NCBI GenBank assembly: GCA_036346225.1
Contig: JARFIW010000899.1
Coordinates: 3,162,001-3,226,000, forward strand
Origin: Platerodrilus igneus
Taxonomy: Eukaryota; Arthropoda; Insecta; Coleoptera; Lycidae
Reading direction: 5' to 3'
Length of the DNA: 64,000 bases
Shown: one piece after another, positions 44,124-53,567 of the stretch
How the letters are laid out: every line of letters starts with the position of its first letter
Numbering within the stretch: the stretch's first letter is position 1
Notes under the pieces: model-generated
Told to the model about the DNA's origin: nothing
Database searches by the model: none
Seen by the model: the letters and a program-made list of their open reading frames with translations, nothing else
Made by a program: the position numbers and the translations under genes

Positions 44124-44690
44124 AACACACATAAACACACAAAACATCTTGCAAACATTGTACAAACATAAAACACCATTTATACACTCACATTACCTTT
44201 TCAACATCTGGATTTCCGGCTGCCGATGGTCCGGACTGAAAAAGCAATGTCCCTTGAGCGTTCTTCCTTGACGACTGGGATATCCGGCTGCCGATGGTCC
44301 TGGTCTTAGAGGGAGCATGTAACAAGGATATCAACATCACATACACAACACACATACACACAACCCTCACCCACTCACCCACACACACACACACGCGCGC
44401 GCATACCTTACAAACATAAATGCCTATTCACACTCGTACATTGCTTTTTCAATATCTAGATTTCCGGCAGCCGATGGTCCAGACTGATAAGGCAATATCC
44501 GTTGAGCGTTCTTCATTGACGACTGGGATATCCGGCTGCCGATGGTCCTGGTCCTAGAGGGGGGAACGTAACACGGACATCAACATTACACACAACACGC
44601 ATACACACAACCCTCACACACACACACACACACACACATGTACACACACATAACACATGCCCTCAAGCGCATGCGCATACACACACACAC
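44059..44690 (+). repeat. (CA)n microsatellites and a 240-bp tandem duplication
   Basis: A pure CA run covers about 44060-44121. Two units of roughly 240 bp (about 44165-44403 and 44405-44645) follow, each ending in CA repeats. Each unit holds two copies of CCGGCTGCCGATGGTCC (or CCGGCAGCCGATGGTCC), at 44216, 44288, 44465 and 44533, with TTGAGCGTTCTT and GACGACTGGGATAT between. Any open frame here comes from the repeat and no family was recognised. Confidence 0.8.
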
Positions 44691-46580
44691 TACACACCTT
44701 ACTGATGGTTACTTTCTGGGGGGAAGGGTGAAGCCAGGTCTGCTTAAATTTTAGGTAGCAGACTACTGAAATGTTGGAACAAATAAATAAATGATAAGAA
44801 GTTCTTCAGAAACAATGAAATGATACATCATATGCCCAGAAAATTTCACTGCAGAAGGATTTCGGGTGCAGTGTATGATTAACCAAATGATAAAAATCCC
44901 ACCCAAAACATAATTCCATAAAAAACTTGCATTGGCGTGCTTTAAACCATCAAAAAGTTTTAAAAATTAAAGGAAGGATCTACGTAGATTTAGATCTGTC
45001 GAGAATCTGAAGTAGGAAGAAGCCGTAAGCAGAGGAGGATGTGCGCCAACATCGCTGTTCTTTTATTCAGTTCGTGTTTTGTTTACTTAATTCTCAATTC
45101 TGAATAATTGTTCTAATATTTTACGTTGTCTTTTAAAGTACTCACTTCCTGAAGCTAGCTAATTCTGAGCTATACTCCCTAATTTTATTTTCTTGCCTCT
45201 ATATCACATACATGCTTTGCAAAGACTTCTAAAGCTTCATCAATACTTGACATATATTAGCAAACTAACTAGTTCAATCTGATAAATGTAACCCTTTCGA
45301 TAAACAGAGATTGACTGATCGATACCGACGCCATTTACACCAACACTAATTAATCAAGCAAACTTCAACGTCGCTACTAAAAGTTTATCGTAAGCTTCCT
45401 AAAATCTAGTATCCATTTTAATTAAGTAATATGATATTGACCTAGAAACCTGCTCTACTTTATACAAAGATAATGATTTGCTAAAATGTTTGCGTGCAGG
45501 AAGTGTTTCTTAAGGTGAATACGGTGGCGTGTTTTGTAAGGGTTGTTTAGGAATGGCGTAACAGCATTTTCAAAGTTGGCCAGCGAATACAATCGATGCT
45601 TCTTTGCTTTATTTTAGGACGCTTTAATTGTATTTATATTGGATTCTCAGACTTTTTGTTGTTTTGCATAGTACCACTTTCTTGGTGTAATAAATTATTG
45701 GGGATGTAAATTTTAATTTGCGAAGTAATATAAATCATCCCTCCTCGTTTCGTTTATATTTGCAAAACAATTATTATTTTAAACGCGGTAAATTAAAAGG
45801 GGGACCGCTTGGTTAATTACACAAGATATTGCTTGAGAAATGTCGCAGATTTTTAGAGTTGGCGCAATAATAGGTATGGGGCACTTTTATAGCGAACAAA
45901 GAAATGAAGAATAATTCTGACAATTTGATTTTTATTCTAATATGGATGTAAGATTGTTATCAAAAACCGTGCTTTTCAGATGAGGTGTCTATAAAAAGTT
46001 CATCTAGGATAGATCTGGGTTGTGAAGAAAGCACTAGTGTTAACCTCTACGAAAGTAATTTACTTGGAAGCCCGACTTCAATGACAGGTACAAAACTACA
46101 AACATACCGAAACTATGGCATGTAGTTCTGTTTGATTAAAGCCATGTATGTTGCTTAAACGCAGAAGCGTTTTAAGACTGGAAAAGGAAAAGTGTTAATC
46201 ATATCCACAAATGAAGTGATTTAAAGTTACCGAGTAACTTCTAACATATTCAAGTGTCTTTTTTTAAAGTTAATTGACGTGTATCGACAGCTTAAGGTCA
46301 CTGACACGGGAACAAAATACAGTTATACAAACATAGGACATAAATATATATGTGTGAATATGTGCAGAAACAAGAAAACATTTTACACTAAAATAAGTGC
46401 GGTAAATTTACCGTTAACTGCGATTTAATGTAGGTAAAGATTACGTTTGGAAAGTTATCCCAGCACCATCTACCTAGGTCAACCGATGATGTCTTTGGGA
46501 CTTCCAATGAGATTGTGTGGTGTGCTTGTGTGTGTTACTATATCAAATTGCACGTGCTGGAAATGGAACACCGGAAAATT
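44691..46580. other. Non-coding stretch
   Basis: No coding or repeat family was recognised in 1.9 kb before the LTR array. Confidence 0.45.
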
Positions 46581-46915
46581 CCAGGTGCAGCAGCGAGCGG
46601 CCGGCTCTAGAGTAGCATTAGTGGCGGAGAATAATCAGGCTATGGAGAGCACTGCTGAAGCTTTAGCAGGCTATGGAGAGCACTACAAATTGAGTTGCTT
46701 GAACTGTGGTGAACACTAAGCGTACTGAATTCTGCTGGATTTGCAATCGTATTTATATGCTTTCTTCCCCTATGCAGGGTATGTTGAAAAAAGGTTAGCG
46801 GAATGGGCATCCAATGGATTTGCTATTTTTGGGGTAGCACAAAAAATGAGTTGGAAGTTTGGATTTTCATGCATTTGGTCTGTGTTGAGCACGCGTACTT
46901 TGATATAGGGTAACA
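46581..46915 (-). repeat. LTR A, truncated (U3 part only)
   Basis: It matches the U3 ends of LTR B and LTR C, including CAGGCTATGGAGAGCACTGC, TAAGCGTACTGAATTCTG and CCCCTATGCAGGGT. On the minus strand it starts TGTTACCCTATATC at 46915 next to the polypurine tract. Homology stops at about 46581, so the CTTCGG array, R and U5 are lost. Confidence 0.8.
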
Positions 46916-46930
46916 TTCCCCCCGCTAAAG
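46916..46930 (-). other. Polypurine tract of element 1
   Basis: On the minus strand CTTTAGCGGGGGGAA immediately precedes the LTR start TGTTACC. The equivalent tract of element 2 is at 51246-51259. Confidence 0.75.
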
Positions 46931-47417
46931 AGTAAACCGTAGCTAGGTTGTTACAGGGATGCGGCGGGGTCCTTGTTGTCAAAATATCTGAGCCTGTGAC
47001 GGCGTTTTCGTTTTCGTTTTCTGAGGCAGTGTCGGACTTCTACATGGTTGCCTGCTGCTGTATGGGATGATTGGGGTCGAAAGGGTACCTCTTCTCTTCT
47101 TGGGACATCTGTCCCCAGGTATCCATTTTTGGTTATGCACCTTGCACAAAATTGGGCAGCTCGACAAGGGCTGCGTGGTTAGCTCGTAGTCTGCTTGTTT
47201 CGGTGTCCAGTGATAATAGGCTGGTGTTGGCCGTGGTAGTTGGCAGTTAGCGTGGGTGGTCTGTTGGTGACGGGCGTCACCGTTTGGTTCCAGTGGAGCG
47301 TCTTACGTTTATGTGCTCCAAAGTGTTATGGAACCTTGTTGGTAATTCATCACCACTTTCTGGCATTAAAGCCAAGATTTCCCCAGAATGATATCCTCTG
47401 CGAAGTTTGCTACTACC

Positions 47418-47720
47418 GTGCATTTATATTTCCAATGCTCCACCATAAGGTATTACATTGGCCAGGAGGCGAGTTTTTTGTTGCCTGAAAATTTAAAATT
47501 TTGCCGAACCCTTGCCGTTCCAGGCAAGGTAGGGATCTTGAACGAGCGTGACAACACTCACACACGGGACCTCCATTTAACCTCTCATCCGAACGAGGGC
47601 GTAATTTTTGTGAAAAATGCTCACCTGTTATTTTTCAAGCAGTCGGCCGTGGCGGGATGTGAACCCAGGACCTTGGGATCCGTAGTCTTACGCTAACTAC
47701 ATTGATCCACGGCGACGCCA
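47418..47720 (-). repeat. Full-length tRNA-derived SINE in element 1 protease
   Basis: On the minus strand the head begins near 47720 with a tRNA-like domain. It includes ATGTAGTTAGCG (A-box region) and the B box GGTTCACATCC, then the body and the 3' end GGAGCATTGGAAATATAAAT. It is flanked by a perfect 13-base duplication GTTTGCTACTACC (47405-47417 and 47721-47733). Element 2 retains the empty site (GTGTGCTACTGAC near 52121). Confidence 0.88.
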
Positions 47721-48485
47721 GTTTGCTACTACCAAGAAAGTTTCGTGGGCCGTCACGTGTCCGAGGGTGAATGGCGTGCGAAATTTGGCTTTGATGCCTG
47801 TTTTGGCTAGATGGACGGAGGTATGATAGGGTTCTACCCGTGAACCAGAGGGTAATCGATCTTCCCTGATCATACATGAAGATGCCCATGTATCTAGTAG
47901 TGCGTGGCAGGCCATTCTGTTTATGGTGACGGAAATCCTTAGTAGAGGACCGACCGGACTGTAGTTTCCCGACGCATTGGTTGGGCAGTGTCGGTGCCAA
48001 TGTCGTTGTCGACTGCTCCGTTGTGCGTGGAACTCTGATAGCTGGCCTGGGGACGGTTGTACTTTTTCTGTTTCTTTTACGTTTGCTTCTATCCTGGAGA
48101 GGCGGGAGAGCATTTTCCAAATAGTTGTCGGCATATGGATTGGGTTTCTCAATGCTGGAAGGAGGAGCTCAGTAAACAGCTTTATGTCGTGAGTGATCTC
48201 ACTATTTAGGCGGCGGTTTGCCGTGTCCTGGGTGTTGAAGAAGGCGGCTACTGACTGAGATGCCGTCTGCTTCTGTCCGTGATAGTCTGCTGCTATTTTC
48301 ACCCTGATAGCTAGACTATTGTATGTTTCCAGAAAGAACGCCTTGTACTGACTGTAGCTGGGTTGGAACACTTTGAATGGTACTCACCATGTGGCTGCTT
48401 GGCCTCGGAATTGAGTGGTCGTTGTAGGTACATCCGTGTTCATCGTTTCCATCTATTAAAGGAATTCCGCGGGATCCTCTAGAAG

Positions 48486-48779
48486 CGGCTTCGTGGCATA
48501 GTTGGTATGTGTGTGACTACTATGTCCAAGGTCCCGGGTTCAAATCCCGACACGGTGCGCTTGAAAATGTTAGGCGAGCGTTATTCACAAAAAAACGCAC
48601 TCGTTCGGATGAGAGGTAAAATGTAGGTACCGTGTGTGAATGTTGTCACGCACGTTAAAGATTTCTACCATGTTTGAAACAGCAAGGGTTCGGCAAAATT
48701 CAAAAATTTTCCAGATTAAAAAAACTCGTTTTCTGGCCAATGTAGTACCTTCGGGTGGAGCATTGGAAATCAAATGTAA
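48486..48779 (+). repeat. tRNA-derived SINE in element 1 gag
   Basis: The head has an A box, TGGCATAGTTGG (48494-48505), and a B box, GGTTCAAATCC (48537-48547), good internal RNA polymerase III promoter matches. The body follows and the 3' end reads GGAGCATTGGAAATCAAATG. A 15-base duplication GGGATSCTCTAGAAG flanks it (48471-48485 and 48780-48794). Element 2 carries a SINE at the same site. Confidence 0.88.
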
Positions 48780-49073
48780 GGGATGCTCTAGAAGAGTGCC
48801 AGACAATGTAGGTTTTCTGCTTCGGAGGTCGCTGTGGTAAAGATCCTCCACTAGTGCCTTAATTGTGACCATTTTGCTGGTTAATTGTGTTTGTTGAGCG
48901 TCACTGGGTTGTTGCAGTCCCAGAACTGTTGGTGATTGTGTGTCCTTATGGGTTGGAGGCGGCTTTTTGGTGTTCGGCTAGACGTTTAATGTTGTTTGAC
49001 TCCTTGTCTCGGGCATGTTGATGGTTCTTGCAAGCGCGTTGTTTGCAAAATCTTCTGTGAAGACGGCCCCAAT

Positions 49074-49087
49074 CACGTTGGGCGCCA
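49074..49087 (-). other. tRNA-Lys primer-binding site, element 1
   Basis: On the minus strand TGGCGCCCAACGTG is an exact match to the complement of a eukaryotic tRNA-Lys 3' end. It starts two bases after the LTR end at 49090. The element 2 equivalent at 53552-53565 has one change (TGGCGTCCAACGTA region). Confidence 0.85.
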
Positions 49088-49563
49088 CTTGTTATCGTTC
49101 GAGCGGGTGGCATCTGGCTTCTTAGATAATGTATGTAGACAGCACTATTATGTTTAATATGCCCAAGCTAAACAAATAAAATAAAAGTTCATAAGTACAC
49201 AAATATACAAGTTAAATAGTTAAATGAACAGTTTGTGTAGTTTGAAGCAGTTCAGAAGTCTTCGGTAATCTTCGGAACTCTTCGGAAGGCGTCGTGGTTG
49301 CTCGTGAAACAAAGTAGAAACTTAAATACTAAGTAGATGAATATTTACGCAGTTCGAAAAGGTCCGGAACTCTTTAGAAGGCCTCGGGATTTACTTGTGA
49401 GGCTGACTAGGAGCTTAAATACAGATAGTTAGAAAGTATTTACAGTTTGAAGAGGTCCGGAAGTCTTCGGCGGTCTTCGGGACTCTTCGGAGGGCTTCGT
49501 GTTTTACTTGTGGGACAACGTAGAGTTATAAAGAATTACGATCTAAACATAAGAACTATACAT

Positions 49564-50456
49564 AAGACCTTTCCTACTCTACACCTCAAAAGCGTACACA
49601 ACCACCTCCACAGCGTGCTTGTATACCCTGCTTCAAATCCCTCCGATCGAAATCCAACTAAACTCCTCACTTCAAATTCGAAACCTCAAACATAACCTAC
49701 CAATCATCCTACACGACAGAACACTTCACTATGACGAATACCGCACTCTCCCTAAAACTGACATAAAATCCCGAATACATAACTCCCTACTCCATTCCTG
49801 GCAAGATCTTTGGTCCCGCACCACCACCGGTAGATATACATTTGATATCTTCCCTGATATCACAAACATCCCTCCACATATTCCTTTCTCTAATCCCCCT
49901 AGTATACAATTTCTGTCCGGCCATAGAAACTTCCGTAATAAACTACATCAATTCCATTTAACTCCTTCTCCTCACTGTTCTTGCAACAATCAATCTCTAG
50001 AAACCCCACAACACCTGATATACTCCTGTCCCCTAACCTCTCTACTACAAATCAACCTCAAGCAATCTACAAACTTTGACCCGTTCTCCCCACTTCCTAA
50101 CATAAACTTACTAGTCACTAACTACCCTCAAGAATTAAACCATTTTCTAAATGAAATCCTTTTAACCAAACAGACCACCCACAACCAGCGGCACTAAAAC
50201 ACTTAATATACACTCTTGCAATTCACTACCACATCACACTTACACTCGCACTATGCACACAATCAGCCTCACTTTACGTGCACAGTCGACGACAAAGGTA
50301 GGGGCACAAATCCCCTTCATCGAATCTTCAAGAACCCCGGTTGTCAGGAATTATGGATTCTAAGGTCTTAAACACATGTAAATAGTATAATGTACGGCTA
50401 GTAGGGGCTCTGGTCTAGGTATAGTCCACAATAAAGTAATTTATTTATTTATCTAT
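49564..50456 (+). mobile_element. 5'-truncated LINE inserted in LTR B
   Basis: An eight-base duplication CTATACAT flanks the block (49556-49563 and 50457-50464). Its right end carries AATAAAGTAATTTATTTATT and TATC repeats as a 3' tail. LTR C shows the uninterrupted sequence. The strand is C-rich and G-poor, which sets it apart from the host LTR. Confidence 0.85.
49640..50197 (+). pseudogene. LINE ORF2 C-terminus (I/R1/jockey group)
   Basis: The open frame reads TDIKSRIHNSLLHSWQDLWS, TTTGRYTFDIFPDI, QFLSGHRNFRNKLHQFHL and CSCNNQSLETPQHLIYSC. The GHGxFRxYLxRF-type motif followed by a C-x-C...H-x4-C finger is the typical end of ORF2 in I, R1 and jockey LINEs, after the RNase H or RT domain. It ends at TAA about 260 bp before the 3' tail. 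Upstream (49564-49690) the reading continues in another frame, so there is at least one frameshift. Confidence 0.8.
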
Positions 50457-51461
50457 CTATACATTGAACATATATACTATATTAAGGGGTTCACAAGTCT
50501 TCGGTAGGCTTCGAAACCCTTCGGAAGGCCTCGGGTTTTATTTGTGAGAGTAAGAACTTGAACAACGACAGTTAAAAAGTATTTACCGTTTGAAGAGGTC
50601 CAAACGTCTTCGGGACTCTTCGGAGAGCTTCGTGTTTTACTTGTGGAACAACGTGGAGTTATAAAGAATTATGATATGAACATAAGATTATACAGTGAAT
50701 ATATATACAATATTAAGAAGTTCAAAAGGCTTCGGTAGTCTTCGGAACTCTTGAGAAAGCTTCCGAATTTACTTGTGAGGCCAAGTAAGAACTATAGCAA
50801 CGTACGTCAGGTGCGGCGGCGAGAGGCCGGTCCTTAGGTAGCGTTACTGGCAGAGAATAAGCAGGCTATGGACAGCACTGCGATGCGTGGTTTACGGTAC
50901 TGAACTATATCGACGTGCCCCAAGTACGGCGGCGAGCGACCGGAGCATTACTGGTGGAGAATATGCAGGCTATGGGAAACACTGCTAAAGTGTTAGCAGG
51001 TTATGGAGAGCACTGCCAGTTGAGTTGCTTACGCTGTGGTGAGCATTAAGCGTACTGAATTCTGCTGGATTACCAATCGTATTTATATGCTTTATTCCCC
51101 TATGCAGGGTGTGTTGGAAAAGGGTTAGTGAAATGAGCATCCGATAGATTTGCTACTTTTAGGGTAGCACAAAAAATGAGTTGGAAATTTGAATTTTCAT
51201 GTATTTGATCTATGTTCAGCATGTGGACTTTGATATAGAGCAACATCCCCCCGCTGAAGAATGTAGCGTAGCTAGGTTGTTGCATGGATGCGGCGGAGTC
51301 CTTGTTGTCAAAATATCTGAGCCTGTGACGGCGTTTGCGTTTTCGTTTTCTGAGGCGGCGTTGGACTTCTCCATGGTCGCCTCCTGCTGTATGGGATGAT
51401 TGTAGTCGAAAGGGTAACTCTTCTCTTCTTGGGACATCTGTCCCCAGGTATCCCTTTTTGG

Positions 51462-52091
51462 TTATGCATCTTGCACATAATTGGGCAGCTCGACGAGGGC
51501 TGCGTGGTTAGCTCGTAGTCTGCTTGTTTCGGTGTCCAGTGATAATAGGCTGGTGCTGGCCGTGATAGTTGGTTGTGCTGACCTATCGATCACTAGTTGG
51601 AATTCTTTCCGGAGACTGCTAGGCAAGAATTCGGCTGCGATCTGGTTAGTTGCAATTGACGTGGGTGACCTGTTGGCGATAACGAGCGCTACCGTTGTGG
51701 ATCGGTGTCGGACCTCCCCGTGGACGTTTGTTGATGGGTGGGATGGTTGTGATTGAAAAGATACCTCTTCTTGGGACATCTGAATACAGGTATGCTTTTC
51801 TGGTTATGCGCCTTGCACATCATTGGGCAGATCGACGAGAGCTGCATAGTTAGCTGGTGGTCTGCATGATTTGATGTCCAGTGATATTAGGCTGGTGCTG
51901 GCTGTGGCAGTTAGTTGTGTTGGCCTATTGACTATTGGTTGGAATTCTTCCCGAAGGCTGCTGGGCAAGAATTCGGCTGCAATATGGTGAGTGGCAGTTA
52001 ACGTGGGTGGCCTGTTGGCGATGACGGGCGTGCTCCAAAGTGTATGGAGCCTTGTTTGTAATCCATCACCACTTTCTGGCGTTGAAGCCAA
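51462..52091 (-). repeat. Tandem duplication in the C-terminal coding region of element 2
   Basis: Two units of about 315 bp (51462-51779 and 51784-52091) both encode IAAEFLPSSLR(K/E)EFQ, ATASTSL(L/I)SLD and NHAALVELPN or NYAALVDLPN. Element 1 keeps only one unit with an internal deletion near 47250. The peptide has no recognised domain. Confidence 0.75.
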
Positions 52092-52969
52092 GATTCGCCC
52101 AGAATGATATCCTCTGCGACGTGTGCTACTGACAAGAAGGCTTCGTAGTCCGTCACGTGTCCGAGGGTGAATGGCGTGCTAAATTTGCCGTTGATTGCCA
52201 TTTTTATCCCTGTTTCGGCTAGATTGGCGGAGGTATATGATAGGGTTCTACCTGTAAACCAGTGGGTAATTGAGCTTCCTTGGTCATACATTGAGATGCC
52301 CCTGTATCTAGTAGTGCGTGGCAGTTCGTTCTGTTTATGGTGACAAATTTTTGATAGAGGATCATCATGGACTGTATTTATTTGTGCCGGTTCATTTCGT
52401 CAAACCGGGCTGTAGTCTAGCGTTGCTCGGCCGGTGGGTCGTTTCCCGACGCCTTGGTTTGGCAGTCTCGGTGCCAATGTCGTTGTGGACAGAATGCGCG
52501 CCTTGGTAGCTGCTCCGTTGTGCGTACAACTCTGGTTGCTGGCGTGGAAGCGGTTGTATCTTTTTCTGTCTCTTTTACGTTTGCTTCTATCCTGGAGAAG
52601 CGGGAGAGCATTTCCCATAGAGTTGTCGGCATGTGGCATTGGATTGGGATTCTCAATGCTGGTAGGAAGAGATCGGTAAACACCTCTATATCGTGGGTGA
52701 TCTCCCTGTTTAGTCGGTGCGCTTGCCGTGCCCTTGGGTTGAAAAAGGCGGATACTGACTAAGATGCCGTCTGATTTTGTCCGTAATAGCCTGCTGTTAT
52801 TTTCGCCCTGAAAACTGGACTATTGTATGTTTCCAGGGAGAACTCCTTGATCTGGCTGTAGCTCGGTTGGAACACTTTGAGTGGTGCTCACCATGTGGCT
52901 GCTTGGCCTCGAAATTGAGCGGTCGTTGTAGGTACATCTGTGTCCATCGTTTCCATTTGTTGAATGTGA

Positions 52970-53248
52970 TTCTGTGGTGTAGTTGGTATGCGTGTGACTA
53001 CTACGCCTAAGGTTCCTACACGGTCCACTTGAAAAATGTTAGGCGAGCATTTTTCACAAAAATACGCCCTCGTTCGGATGATAGGTAAAATGTAGGTCCC
53101 ATGTGTAAGTGTTGTCACACACGTTAAAGATCCCTACCTTGCTTGGAACAGCAAAAGTTCGGCAAAATTCAAAAATTTTCCAGATAAAAAAAACTCGCTT
53201 TCTGCTCAATGTAGTACTTTTGGGTGGAGCATTGGAAAATCAAATGTA
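52970..53248 (+). repeat. tRNA-derived SINE in element 2 gag
   Basis: It has the A-box region TGGTGTAGTTGG, a deleted or degraded B box (AAGGTTCCTACACGG), and the body shared with 48486-48779. It ends at the same target GGGATGCTCTAGAAG (53249-53263). The same insertion site in both elements shows that the SINE entered their common ancestor and was copied with it. Confidence 0.82.
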
Positions 53249-53567
53249 AGGGATGCTCTAGAAGGGTGCCAGAGAATGTACGTTTTCTGCTTCGGAGGTC
53301 GCTGTGGTGACGTGGTTAAGGTCTTCCACTAGTGCATTGATTGTAACCATTTTGCTGGTTGGTTGTGTTTGTTGAGCGTCACTGGGTTGTTGCAGTCCCA
53401 GAACTGTTGGTGATTGTGTGTCCTCCTGGGATAGAGGCGGTTTTTTGGTGTCCGGCTGGACATTCATTGCTGTTTGACTTTTCGTCTCGGGCATGTTGAT
53501 GGTTCTTGCAAGCGCGCTGTTTGAAAAATCATCTGTGAAGACGGCCCCAATTACGTTGGACGCCACT

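Larger units (their letters stand above)
47090..49016 (-). pseudogene. gag: Gag-protease of element 1
   Basis: An ATG at 49016-49014 starts MPETRSQ and soon meets a stop. After the nested SINE the frame resumes near 48371 with FQPSYSQYKAFFLETYNSLA, SVAAFFNTQDTANRRLNSEI and LSRLSRIEANVKETEK, Gag-like sequence without a recognised fold. The protease region reads CHALLDTWASSCMIRED (site at 47886-47894); DTG has become DTW, so the enzyme would be inactive. TPFTLGHVTAHETFLVVA follows. The SINE at 47418-47720 cuts the protease before its C-terminal part. The end of the frame carries one, internally deleted, copy of the repeat that is doubled in element 2. Confidence 0.7.
49090..51245 (-). repeat. 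LTR B, shared by both elements
   Basis: It begins on the minus strand at 51245 (TGTTGCTCTATATC) and ends CGATAACA at 49090. It contains the U3 blocks seen in LTR A and LTR C and the CTTCGG tandem array (49236-49500 and 50480-50790). A LINE insertion sits at 49564-50456. Without the LINE and its duplication it is about 1.25 kb. Near 50870-50960 one U3 segment is partly duplicated. Confidence 0.8.
51260..53494 (-). pseudogene. gag: Gag-protease of element 2
   Basis: The ATG at 53494-53492 starts MPETKSQTAMNVQPDTKKPP and reads to about 53258, where a SINE interrupts. Gag continues near 52870-52450 with FSLETYNS, NREITHDIEVFTDLFLPALR and MLSRFSRIEANVKETEK. The protease has an intact LLDTGAS site (DTG at 52300-52308), then AINGKFSTPFTLGHVTDYEA and AEDIILGESW near 52110, the flap and ILG features of retropepsins; a frameshift separates the two. 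The C-terminus holds a tandem pair of similar segments. No reverse transcriptase follows before the polypurine tract. Confidence 0.75.

Noticed and set aside
44188..44394. 68-codon minus-strand frame with Cys/Val-rich start
   Set aside because: It is generated by the CA microsatellite and the 17-bp tandem motif.
48455..48485. GGAATTCCGCGGGATCCTCTAGA looked like a cloning polylinker (EcoRI, SacII, BamHI, XbaI sites)
   Set aside because: GGGATCCTCTAGAAG is the target-site duplication of the adjacent SINE, matched by GGGATGCTCTAGAAG at 48780-48794, so it is natural sequence.
48494..48547. Possible functional tRNA gene
   Set aside because: A and B boxes are present but the anticodon arm and acceptor pairing are poor and a SINE body follows; it is a SINE head.
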